A stretch of DNA of 64,000 bases from Branchiostoma floridae (Eukaryota > Chordata > Leptocardii > Amphioxiformes > Branchiostomatidae), in NCBI RefSeq assembly GCF_000003815.2, contig NC_049979.1:7284729-7348728 (forward strand). Direction: 5' to 3'. The position numbers and the translations under genes were made by a program. The notes under the pieces were generated by a model that saw nothing but the letters and a program-made list of their open reading frames with translations, did no database searches and was not told the DNA's origin. Shown here piece by piece: positions 1-13,100 of this stretch (positions within the stretch are counted from its first letter, which is position 1; every line of letters starts with the position of its first letter).

Positions 1-973
1 CTGGTCCCACAGATAAATCACATCAACCAATGGATTGGTTGCAAAGTAGTTAATCTGAGATTTGAAGTTGTGCACTAGTTGTGCACTGTATCAACAGGCA
101 AAATGATATTTGCTGTTCTTCTTACAGAAACAGTTAGACGTAGCAAGCAATAAACAGCTATCCTACATAACCAACAGTCTTCCTTTTGCAACCCTGCAAA
201 TAATACCTGGTATTATTTTCTTCCTGCTGTAGTACTGTTAGTATGTTCAGATCCGTGGTTTATGTTTGTATCTGTTGAGGTTTGTTTCAGTTATTGTCTT
301 CTATCTCTATTTTCCTTATGTAATCATCTCTGTTCCCATGTCCGAGCCATTTATGATTATTTGAAATGCAATAAATATTTTTTTAATAATAATACCAGAC
401 TTAGATACTCACTGTTTTTGAAACTGTGTCATTGGACACACATTGTTTGCCTTGTAGTTATGGAGAAGACCACGTATCCCTTCCCTCCATGTCTGAAAAA
501 ATGTTTCATCATCCTCTAAGTTTGACATGGGAAAAATGCATCATAATCAATGTGCAAAGTTTTATACTGTATTACAGTACATTGCAACGTTACACCTGCA
601 AATATACCACTTAGCATACAAATTACAATGTAACATAATACATTCAATACACTTAACTTCTTCTTTTGCAGCAGTGAAACATGAAACCAACACATCAGGT
701 GTTCCACTGTACGTGAGGTATCAATGCACGATGTTGTTCTGACACATACTATTTCATTTGCCTCGACAGACTTAGCCCATAATCCTTTCCTCTTGCGGCA
801 ATCCTGTAGCCTTGGCAGACCTTTGCCGTCTCAATGATGTAATGTTGGCTCTACAAGCTTTAACATGTTTTCTTTAGGTCTGTTAGAATTTGACTATGGG
901 TCCTGAAAGGCTTTCAACATTTCAGCAAGGGGAATGAATAGAGTTAGCCCATGGCGCTGGCTGGGTTCCTTAC
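1..973. other. Left-edge intron of the PLCB4-like gene
   Basis: Lies 3' of exon 4 in the direction of transcription. The next PLC-beta exon, the segment joining PH to the EF hands, is not recognised here. No clear repeat or other gene seen. Confidence 0.6.
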
Positions 974-1129
974 CATGGCAGTTTTTGCATCATCGGCCAC
1001 CATGTACATGATACTTAGGTTGACCATGTCTTCTGCACTGACAACAGTGATGGACCGATCATCGATTGGTCCTTTGTCATCAGACTCCAGTTCCTCAATC
1101 GACTTATCATCCAAGAGAACCTTCCCATC
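974..1129 (-). CDS. PLCB4: PLCB4-like coding exon 4 (end of PH domain)
   Basis: 156 bp, 52 residues (79-130), acceptor TTTCAG and donor GTAAGG. It starts 'DGKVLLDDKSIEELE' and ends with 'MVNLSIMYMVADDAKTAM', the PH-domain helix region (compare 'VNISxTYMVA' in PLCB4). No following exon is visible between 1 and 973, so the next intron runs off the left edge. Confidence 0.88.
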
Positions 1130-4100
1130 CTGAAAATAACACGGAAAACAGATGTACATGTAGCTTACAGGCTGATTATACAGTTTGTACTACTGTCCAA
1201 ACAGTGGTTGGTGGGGAAAATTGTGAAATTTCCTCTTTTTTATTATGCCATATTTTTTTACCAGTTGGTGGGGAGGCTGATAAAAAATTACAGCATATAA
1301 GGGAAAGGTCGTGATTTTCCCCACCAACCTCTGCTTGGAGAGAATATATACAGCATACAAGTGAATGATTTTCATGTTTTTGATCCACTTAACACACCAG
1401 GATGATCATAAGTTAACAGCTGTTATTTGCTGGCGGATAGAGGACAGCCTTGACCCCATCTTGTAAACATCAGGTGTTGTTGACCTTTGACCTCCATGTT
1501 TTCTGCCGCAGAGGTTGCCTGCTGTGCAAATCTAGCAAACCCCATGCCAGTTATGTCACAGGTCATGGCCTCAAACCACCAAATATCCTTAAGCATGACT
1601 ATTATACATTGATCATGTGGTCATTTAAGTCTGCACCCTAAAAATGGTCCCTGATGCTAATGCAATGCGATAGCTTCACCTAATGCAATTCCCAGCAAGC
1701 TTACACATCTTGTCACTCTCAGGCTCTTCATTGCTGTTGTTATGATTCATGACGAGTCTTGTGCCGTATAGATCAATGGGCTACCATTGGAGAAACGTTG
1801 ACTGTTTGGAATACAAATAACCTCTCTAAACTGGACTCAATTTTCCAATCACATATTTTTTTACAGTCACAGTTATTTGGTACTGTTGGATATAAACAGT
1901 TATGATGATCATATTTGTATCATCATGCAGATGAATGTGTTTTTCAGCACAAATAATAATATTTGCATTATGCACTAAATTGAGAGATCTTGTGTTTCCA
2001 ATCTTATGGTAGCGTTAAATACATACAGTGTTTCTTCTCATCTCTCCAAAATTTTCAATGTCATATGGTCCTGACACTTTCCAGCTATTATGAATTCCTA
2101 CTGTATGTGTCATATCCAGAATGAAAAAAAAAATTAGGATTCCTTTTCAATGTGGAAGGGGGAGGTACAATGTACGAGAGCAAATAGGTCTCAGTACAAA
2201 TTCTTCAATACAAATACCCATACAATGCACAGGACTATTCACCTTGACTGAGCAACAAGGAGAATGCACAACAAGCCATTTACATTGAACCCTGATTGAA
2301 TTACTACATTCCCGCAGGTGACTTGATGGAGTAATTTTCCACATGGAGGAAGCTAAATGACATCTTCCCGTCAAATGGACCATTTCGCTGGTCCCTTTTT
2401 TTCACTCTCACAGTGGGAATCCCCATTTGTGGGACGGCCGTGGTGCTAACTGAAATGGAATCATGCCAGACTGAAGGAGGTGATTAACGCTGGCTTGAGA
2501 GCAGCGATGTGCACAAGGACAGAGGAACAACTGCAGCAAGCAGCACTTGCACGGGTAGAAAGTGTTTGGAACAAACATTGGAGGTTAACCCTTTCTTTCA
2601 AATGGAAGAGAAAGCAACCATTCAGTAGAGTATAGCAAGTATAGCTAACTAGACAACTGGGTACAATAGACAAGTTTTCAAGTACTGTCACACCTTACAT
2701 TAATTCTGTAATGCTTACATTACAAAAATGTACTTCTGTAAATGATTCAACTGCTTTTTAAGTCCGAAATTCTAAGGAACAAGCTCATTTTTTTCCAAGC
2801 CAATAAAGTTACCCCTGATTGGTCTGTTACTCAATAATACTAGCATACAGTATGACAAAATGTCCAAAACTATAGACAGGTCTTCCATCAATAAGAAATT
2901 CCCTATCCACTCACATTATCTATGGCAACACAGCATAGCCAGTTTATTTCAGATTGGATTACAACTGGCCTTCACAAAAGAGACCAGTCTGTCATCCACT
3001 GCCACTGAGTCTAGCATATTCAGGTGTTGAGTCCAATTACACCCCTGTCAGTATGATGGAAAGGTCTGTAATGGAGTAAGATGGATGATGGAGACATGTG
3101 TATACCTGATGTTTACTGATGTTGGTACAACAGAAAGGTCATCATCTGTTGCTGTCAGCTTCAGAGATGGTGTATTGCATATTGATACTCAAGCAGCGAC
3201 CAATTTCAACATCATCATTCATGAATCTATTTTAGCACCTTGCAAAGATCTGAATATAGAATAGAGATGAAGGACAAAAATAACTAAACAAGTGCTTTTA
3301 AAAAAGCTGGCGTTTCGTCTACGTTTATGAGTGTGAACTGTCTTTTTCTTGAAGTAAAATCTGTTAGAAAAAGTCACTCAAGGGCTGTTGCGTCTATAAG
3401 AAAAATTGTTATTTTGGAAAGGAGTACTGTTTAATAGCTGGTCTTGGCTTACAACTTTATTTCAAATGTACAATAAGTTCATTATAAAATCTATCAATTA
3501 TATTCAGGTACTTATGTACACTTGAAAAAGCACCATCAGCACTGTGACAAGATTCTATCTAAATTGACTACCAAATGTCAAACCAATTAACAGCTACCTC
3601 ATCTCTATTATACTGGTTTCCGCATTTACAACATTTCTTCCTTGTTTTCCTGGATAAGTTTGCTAATATTCATGAAAATTTCCATACTTTTGTGTCGAGC
3701 GGTGTGACTTTCCACATCCGTGTTGTCTGAAAACTTCTGAATGAAGTCGATACTGAACAATGGAGCATTTGCTACTGTAAGAAAGGATCGCTGTTTTTGA
3801 TGGAGTTTCATGCAAACAACATCAAGAGCCTCTGTTTACATCATGAATAGTAGTTTAGTGGCGAGTGTTTTGCGAGAATCATCTTACCGCGCATAGGAGC
3901 CGCTGCACGATATTTTCCATTACCATGAACAGAAAAATTCGAATGCCGGGTTTGGAATCTATGAAGTCCTGTTCATAAGACAAAGGCCTTGCATATATGA
4001 AATGAATACTAAAATTTAAAAAAATGATATGTAAAAATATAATATCAATAGATAAATAGAATATTTATATATTATCTTCAATATTTAAAAAGAAAAAAAT

Positions 4101-7100
4101 CCACTCTCGGTTTCGAACCAGGGACTTTCCGATCCGATGGCCTATGACTTTACCGATTGAGCTAAGTTGTTACGTGTATTGGATATGAGTGTAGTCGATA
4201 CTTAACAATGGAGCATTTGCTACTGTAAGAAAGGATCGCTGTTTTTGATGGAGTTTCATGCAAACAACATCAAGAGCCTCTAGATCTGTTTACATCATGA
4301 ATAGTAGTTTAGTGGCGAGTGTTTTGCGAGAATCATCTTACCGCGCATAGGAGCTGCTGCACGGTATTTCCATTACCATGAACAGAAAAATTCGAATGCC
4401 GGGTTTGGAATCTATGAAGTCCTGTTCATAAGACAAAGGCTTTGCATATATGAAATGAATACTAAAATAAATAAAAAATGATATATAAAAATATAATAGA
4501 TCTATCAATAAATGAATAGAATATTTATATATTATCTTCAATATTTAAAAAAAAAAAAATCCACTCTCTGTTTCGAACCAGGGCCTTTCGGATCCGAAGG
4601 CATATGACTTTACCGATTGAGCTAAGTTGTCACATGTATTATATATAAGTGTACATTATGCTTTAACCTCACTACATAGTATTATTTATGTCGATTTTCG
4701 GTCGCTTTCTTGATAAAATCATTTTTTTTCTTGTGCAATCTTGTGGAATAGATGTTATATGGCCATTTTCCAGGATATTGAAGTCCGAAACCACAATGCA
4801 ATGGTATTTCCAAACAGTTGTAGCAGTTGCATGCGGTCGTGTTGAACCAAACCAAGCACCAAGCATGCATCCATGCATCCATGCATCCATGCATCGAAGC
4901 AAGCACTGAAGGTAAAACCCAATACATTGCGTTTCGTCGCCAGAGGGCGACGAAACGCAAAAATGAGTGTGCTAGCTGCCACAGGGAAGGCTTTTAGAAC
5001 CATGCAAAGAAAAGGCAAATAAAAAGAGTTATCCCTCACTGGGACACAGAATTGCAAACTCCAATGAGAATGGATCGTTAATGATAAAATGTTTCACATC
5101 TTCTAAGGACATGCAGTAGATTCAAAATCAAATGGTTGAAATATGTGGACAAATGTTATAGAGGTAAATTGTGTGACCTATAGATGATTTGTACATAGAC
5201 AGGTCTAGTAGCACTTACACTTATTTCAGTACAGGTCTACTATTTCTTACACCTATTTCAGCACCATAAACAGCTACTACATTAATATCAATACCAAAGA
5301 TAGGTCTACTACCAATTCTGCTTTCAGCACCACAGACAAGTCTTCAATTTCAGTACCATAGACAGGTGTAGAAGCACTAACACTTATTTCAGTACTATCA
5401 GCAGGTGTATTATCACTTACACCGATCTCAGCGCCATTGACATGTCTATCATCACTTACACCAATTTCAGCATCATAGACAGATCTGCTATCTCAACAAT
5501 TTCCGCACCATTGACAAGTCTGCTATTACTTACACTGCATTCAGTACCATAGATATGTCTACTATCACTAACACTTATTTCAGTACCATTGGAAGGTCTA
5601 CTATCACTAACACAGATTTCAGCACCAAAAACAGGTCTACTAACAATTTCATTGCTTTCAGCACCATAGACAGGTCTGACATAAATTACATCATGTTCAG
5701 TACAATAGATATGTCCCTTACACTTACTTCAGTACCATTGGAAGGTCTGCCATCACCAACACTGATTTCAGCACCATAGACAGCACATTTGACACCAGTT
5801 CAGTTCATGAATACATCTATCTTCCACAAAAGCTGAATAATGATCATAGACCTAATGATTTTAGCTCATTAGACCTTGGTTCTTCATACATGACTTCTAA
5901 GACTTAGATCAACTCTTCCCAATCATCATACATAACAACTGACAGCACATCTCTAACTTCATATTATCAAGTAATAGGAAAATCCTCTCTGTATGCTGAA
6001 GCCATCTTGGTAGCACAGATACTATAATGTTAGCAAAAACTAAAAAGTACTTTTATCCATCGTCTTTTGTTTTTAATCTCATTGAAGAACACTACCTTTT
6101 TGTACACAAACCAGGCTGTTATTTCCTCTATACATGCAATCTTATTTTGCATAGAGGAGTGAAAATTACTGACAGGGAGAAGATTTCTGAAATTTACTGA
6201 CTCTTTAATACATTGATTCAGTCAAATACTGAAAGAGTTGTTGATGTCTTTTTTCATAGCATATCTGCTTGGCAAAAATTGAAACACAGCCAAGAATCCC
6301 AAACCTGTATTACTGCAACTGAGATGCATTGCGTTAACATTTGTATGTTTCAACCACCATTTACAAAACTGACAATGTGATGCCAGGCTTTTATCTGTTC
6401 TGAAGAATCTCGCTGAGCTGGAGCACTGACAAGTCGGAGCATGCATTAACGACATTAGCGCTAACCAGTTTTTGCTTTCAATGTGGAAATCTGAACATCA
6501 CCAGCAAATTATGTGCCAATCGTCCAATGTAGCAAGGTCACCTTCCAGGAAACAAAACCCTTTCACATTTACATCTCAAAAACATCTACAATACAGGGAA
6601 GTCTCACAAGTTCATACATTGCTTCAAAGAGACATCAGTTTGTTAAACGTAAAGGAGCAGAGACTTATTCCATTTGGGTATGGCACATAAAAGATAAGCT
6701 GTATCACAAACTCCATGTTTTTATGGCATTGGAGAAGGATTTTGACACATGTTATTGAACAAGGCAATAGAGTTCTAATGCAGGGCATTGCAAACTATTA
6801 CCAAGTTACAACAACACTCGAATTATTACACTCCAGGGCTCGAAATACTGGGTGCATGTGCACCCAGGTGCACCCAAAATTGGAGCTGTGCACCCATTTA
6901 TTTTCTGTGGGTGCACAGGGCGCACCCAAATATTTTTTTAGGTTTATGTATGTAAAGATATCAAAGTACTAGTATACAACATATTCTTGACATCTAAGTT
7001 AGAAAGATAATAAAATTGTCTGTCATGGTACTTGTTTAAGAACTTGATAGCTTGTAACTAAGTTTTATTATTAGGTTATTACTTAAATTTAAGTGGTGCA

Positions 7101-10100
7101 CCCAAAATTTTTTGGGTGCACCCAATTTTTTAAGCTGGGTGCACCAGTGCACCTAATCCCAAAAATGAATTTCGAGCCCTGCATTCACTTCCTGTGAGGA
7201 AGTTACTTGTAAAAACACATCCATCTTTTGTGACACCTTTTGCAAACTGCGTTTCATAGAATACATAGTAGCCAAAATTCACAATAGAAAACGTGCTGGA
7301 AAGTCGCAATGATATTTTGGGAGCAAACAGCTTTTTTGTCTGTGACTTCCTTGCGACAAACAGCTTAAGGAATAAGACATCTGGAAACCTCATGTACTGA
7401 TAACATGTCCATGTCACTGGCATGGCAATACCTGATGAAAAATTTACCAGAAGTGGTTAATTTGAATGATGTTATGAATGCAAGTATACATGTATCTTTA
7501 CATCATCTTGATCAATGATAGATTAAAAAATCTTTAAAATCATTGAAAATATAAACTGTAGAATTTGGTTACAAAAATAAAAGGAAGAAACATGAAAATA
7601 AGACCACAACCTAATGCTGTGTACTAAGGGAAGGAAAAGGGAAAACAATCCTTAAGCTTGTTGAGTCAAAACAACCAAGCGGAAGTTAGTGCAAGCTACA
7701 AGGTTTATACAATAACATATATGCATGTTTTTTCCATAGCTTTGTTTGTAAGTTCCATGTGTGTAAAAAATGCAAGCTTTTCAATTCAGTCCTGACTGGA
7801 ACAGCTTATGGACATAAGAAGTTTCACAACTCAGCTGTTAACCATGTCAACATCACTTCCTTCTTTGCAAACTACAAAAATAACTTACTTAAAGCCTCTC
7901 TCCCTCTCTCAAAGCCTCCATCTATTTCACAGACAGATACATACTGTTTGGGTACTGAGCTCAAAATACATGACAAGCCTTGCGCTTCCCTTGTTGGGTC
8001 AGACAAAAATGATTTCATTTCAAACTACCCTGCTAAGTTTTGAGACAATCTATGGCCCAGAACAGAACTATTTCTGTATAATTGCACCATCAGAACATGG
8101 CTGTACATGTGACCACCTTTTCACACACCATTACAAAATAAAAGCCCATTTGTATAGATGGGGTTGGCAATCAGGAGATTGTCTGATTTGCAAAATGGTA
8201 CACGAGATTGTTAAATGAGTTTCCCCAGCTTTTCAGCAACAGCACATATTCTTACTCGTTAACCCTTAGTTTGCTAAGTATGGTGATTTGCCATGTGAGA
8301 CCATTAATATAATAATAGTTATTTTGATTTTTAAGACTGTGTATCTGAACATAAGGGACAGGCTAGGACACTGATGGTGCTTTTTTGTCCTTTTTTTTTT
8401 CATGAAAAATGAACTGAGTTTAAATGCAAAAAGTGTCTGAATTTGCATTAAACCTGTTCCAAAAGATAGTGAAGGATACATTGCAGAGCCTTTTGCATGT
8501 TTTTTAAAGTTTTTGAGGGGAAAAAATACACATAGTGCTACTGGTCTTTATACTCTGGTCCAGTATAAAGTATCAATCACAATGTCCAGGTGTGATAAGC
8601 TTTGCCATGAAGATTCTCGAAGGCTTAACAAATAACTTTTATTTGGAAATGATGAATGAAGTTTTGACATCATCCCTTCCCTATTCACAGTTATGTTTCA
8701 GAACATTAGAACATGGCTCTCCCATGTGACCTTACACTACTCAGCACAGGCAGATCTCATTACTTCAAAATGCAAATTAAGATGCTATCACTTTGTCTAA
8801 TTTATCAGTCATTTCAACTGGCAAAACCTTTCAAAGTTAATTGGAAAGGGTACATTGCATTGTTTAAAGAAGATATGTAAATGATCAAAATTTCTCATAT
8901 TTCAATTTGATCAGAGATCCCAATGCAATAAAGATACGCAAAGGATGAACAGTACAAAGCTATTATTAGTATTAATCTAGTGAAGGATTCTGCATGCTCT
9001 GTCCTATATTGAATTTGATAATTTTCCTGACCCAATTGCAAGATTTTAAGCCTTCATCAAACAACGTAAATTACAGACCAGTATCATACATCTACAAACG
9101 AAGTGTGACCCCAATTCATGAATCTGTGCTACAAAGGATAGCCTAGATAACTGTGTCCTGCTTGGAGTTAGTCTTTGTTTGAAGGTCACCTTGTGAGTGT
9201 CCCCAGGTAGTCAGTGATGTCTAACAATCCAGGGCTCAAAATACTTTTTTCTGCACACCTGCACTGGTGCAGGTAACATTGAAAATTACCCGCACCAGAC
9301 AAATTTTACCTGCACCACTCTGAATCTAGGAAGTATGGATCATACTAAATTTTCTAGGAACCATTGCCACTTTTTCTTTTATACTTTAAAGGCAGTAACA
9401 GTCAGTGCAGCTTATTAACAATCCATATACACCTACATCATAAGGCATTCATGTATAAAACCCTGTACATGGGCCAGTGCAGGTTAGGTGGAGATAGACA
9501 TCAGAAATACCTGCACAGCTCCAATTTTACCTGCACTAACCTGCATATGCAGGTGGTATTTCAAGCCTTGCAATCAAAATGCTTCACTTCTCAGTCAGCC
9601 ATGGATTCCCGGCTACCAGCCAACAGCCATTGCATACACATGATGTAAGATGAAATGCCCAGAATGTCTGACGAGAAGACTGGCATGACTGACTGGTCCA
9701 AATACCATGAGCGTCTGAAAACATGTCCAGAATATTCTAAAAGCAGCAAATTGATGTCTATTGAGAGTTCCAAAATGTCTGCCAAGTGACCACAATATCT
9801 AACATCAGTATAGTTCCTCTGGAATATTTGACCGGAACATTTGACCTAGATGTCTAACAAGGTGCCAGAGTGTCTGTAGGATTGACGTGATATCTGACAA
9901 GGGACCATTTAGTGACCAAAATGTCTGCCAAGTGACCACAATATCTAACATTAGTATAGTGCCCGGAACATTTGACCTAGATGTCTAACAAGGTGCCAGA
10001 ATGTCTGTAGGATTGACCATGATATCTGACCAGGGACTATTTAGTGGCCAAAATGTCTGTCAAGTGACAATAGTGTCTAACAAGTGGCCAAAATGTTAAA

Positions 10101-13100
10101 CAAGGCAGCCTGGCAGGTGTTCAAAAACGGATTACAATGTCTAACAATCAAATTCCCCCTCTTTCAAGCTGCAGCTTAGTACAAGGTTGCTTTCCAAACC
10201 TAGCTCATCAGACCTGTTCCATCCTTTTCCTATCGTTTCTTTTAAGATATCTTAAATCAGAGCTGTAGTTGGTTATGGGAGATGGAAAAGAAGAGGTATC
10301 TACTAAGGGTGTTTTCTGTGAGAGTAATGGTTAATGCTAGTTCACCTTTATTCGTAGGGTAACCTTTATCCGTTGTACTCAATACCAGGGTATTTCACTT
10401 TCAGGATATCAAGTCGACTGACGGTGGTCTCAAACTACAATATGTTGAACAAAAAAGCAATTTGAAACCACCGTCCATCTACGTGATACCCCTAAATATC
10501 CTGCTTTTTAGGTACAACGGAATTAAGTTACCCCGCGAATAAAGGTGAACTGGCGTTACATCTCAAGTAACGTGGGACTGCAGAGGATGTCATCCATATA
10601 ATCAAATCAACATAGATAATGCTCATCAGGAGACAAGATACACTGTACATCAGATGCCCTGATCACATGGTACAGCATTTAACCAATACTGTTAGTGCTT
10701 AACAAATACTCCACCTGTTTCTGCACATAAAGACAAATGCTTCCTGCTTGATTATAAGTCTACCATGGACCACATGCTAATCTTGAACACAAATCTATTT
10801 TGGAGCATTATATTTCACAGGGACTATAGAGGCATACTCAAAGGGCCTACTACAGTCAGCTTCCATTGTACTAAAGCTAGCTAGAAATTTATGACACTTG
10901 AAGTTTTGCCTGCCTAAATATCACTAGTGGCAGCACATGGTTCTACAGCTACTGTTATAACTGAACAACTGAAAAAGCATCCCAACAAGAATTGTTACCT
11001 TGTGCCTTATATTTTCCATAAGCATGGTATGGAAGACTTCCCACCATATGTATTAAATCTATAAAAAAATAATAAAATTACCGGTAACACAGTTTTGGAC
11101 TTGCATCTGATTCAGCAGGTACATGTACATGTTAAGATTCACACCTGACTACTTAGGCTAAACTCACAACGTTATGGGGACTCCGGAACATGCAAGGAAC
11201 ATTACGTTTCGTCATGCATGGCACTTCTGTCATTGTGCTACTGCAGTCTTCCTATGTCCTAACACAGGAAAAGTTGAACAATGACAGTCTACAACTAAAC
11301 CTTATTGGAAGGAAAATGCTTTTTAAAAAACTTCTTTGTGTTGCTGATTATCCAGTGCCTGTACCTACAAATTGATTTCCTCAAAGGAAGGTGCCTTGCA
11401 ATATTTGATGAAACGAAAAACCAAACAACAAGGCACCATCTGTGTTACCTTGATAGAACATTAAATGTACCCTGTGGAAAGTCTTATCTAATCAACTCTC
11501 TGCAAACTAAGATGGTACAAGCAAGATATCCGTGTAAGATTAATTCAGCTGTCAGGAGTAGAGCCGGGAGGTTTCACTATGCATCAACAGCTGCCAGGCA
11601 AGAAAGCTTGTCATCAATTACACTGATACCAAAAGAGCTTTATGTTGTCAGGGTATCCCCACACATTATTACGAGAATTTGTAGGTATATACATTGACTT
11701 GAGCCCTGAGAGCAATCGATTCGGATTGTGAAAGTGATGAATATATACTGAAATGCCTACCTCAGTGTCATCTCATACGTTTTCTCTGTTATGCTGGTTC
11801 TATTGTACTGCTAAACTTTCAGATGCATTTTTTCTTGCAAATGAAACATTTGTAAGTATCTTGTATAAATCAGATCATTTTAAACCTTTGAAAAAGTCCT
11901 GGTAAATAGACCTCAAGTTTGACCGAAGTTACCCCAGTATCCCAAAAACATAAAATATGAGATTATACTAGCTCCAAGGAACAAAACATTTGAATGACAG
12001 TTATGTGCATCTGTCATATCTCAATAATTAGCATACAGTTTACTGGTTTATCAACTCCTTAAGCTGTCCCAGTCAAACCTGTACAGGTTACCACCTCTAC
12101 GTATTAAGGACCACCTGGCTACCTCTTTCTTGGGTCCCTCAGATATTTAGACACATGCATTGAAAATCAATGCTGCCTATACTGACCACCTGTCTATATA
12201 AACCAGATTTCACTGGTCCACAAGAGGTGGGCAGTTTTGACTGTTTTGGAACAATATCTGCTATCCTCTCGCTAACAATGTTATATGTTGTTATAAAATC
12301 GATTCAGGACAACGCACTTTTGTAAGGGATAAATCTGTGTGATTGTACAAATGTCAGCCATAGTTGCACAAGACGCTATAAAAATACATCTGGTGTGTTA
12401 TTTGCAGCCAGTACGTACCTCATTTTTTAGTATTGAGGCTGATTTTTACATGCTCGAGGCACCTCCTTGAACACAGAATCCCCGTTTTTACGTTCCTTCC
12501 GAAAGACGAATCCGTGAATTCTTGGTCGGGCTACAGCATCCAGTCTTCCTTGGTGGTCTCCCATCAAGTACTGACTGGACTGCAACTTGCTTAACTTCCA
12601 AGATTGGGGGGATTGGGTGTACCAACATGCCACACGGCCGTAGCTATATAGTACTGTATTGGGAGAAGCCTGCAAATATGATTTAGAATATGAATATCTC
12701 AGTATGGTGGGAACAATAACTTGGCCACACTGACTCTCAAGTCTTATGTTTTCCTTTGTCCGTATAGAATTGACCTCTGGGCTATTAGGGTTTTAATTCT
12801 CTTCCCTTAAACAATTTGCACTTGCTGTAAACAAGTTCTCAACAGGCTTGACTACTGACTTGGCAGGCGTCAGAATCGCTGAAAAGTTCCTTTGAAGTGG
12901 ACGGGCATGAGATCTAAGAGCTACACAATGGGCGCCAGCCGTGCTTAGGTCTGCCGAGAAAGATGGAGCAATTATCTCGCAAAAAGGAATGATCAATGCC
13001 CTTCCTCAAGTACATGTCCTGCATGTTTTCATGGTAATGGGGAAAGAAGCCTAGAATCAGTCAGAACTAAAAAAATCCGGTGGTAGTAAGTATTCCAAAA

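Noticed and set aside
3626-3811. 61-codon minus-strand frame ending in 'LIQENKEEML'
   Set aside because: Composition looks protein-like, but part of it lies in the duplicated 448-bp unit, where the second copy lacks the same frame, and no domain is recognised.
5555-5779. Open frame with a 13-residue repeat (STITNT...FSTI)
   Set aside because: It comes from the 39-bp minisatellite period and has no start context, splice signals or continuation.
7808-8218. 136-codon + strand frame
   Set aside because: No known motif. Codon use and amino-acid make-up resemble random AT-rich DNA.
11305-11697. 130-codon + strand frame
   Set aside because: No recognisable domain, no splice context, and composition like translated intron sequence.
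12529-12644. Functional 5S rRNA gene
   Set aside because: Many substitutions in conserved 5S positions, a single copy and a SINE-like tail point to a retroposon head.
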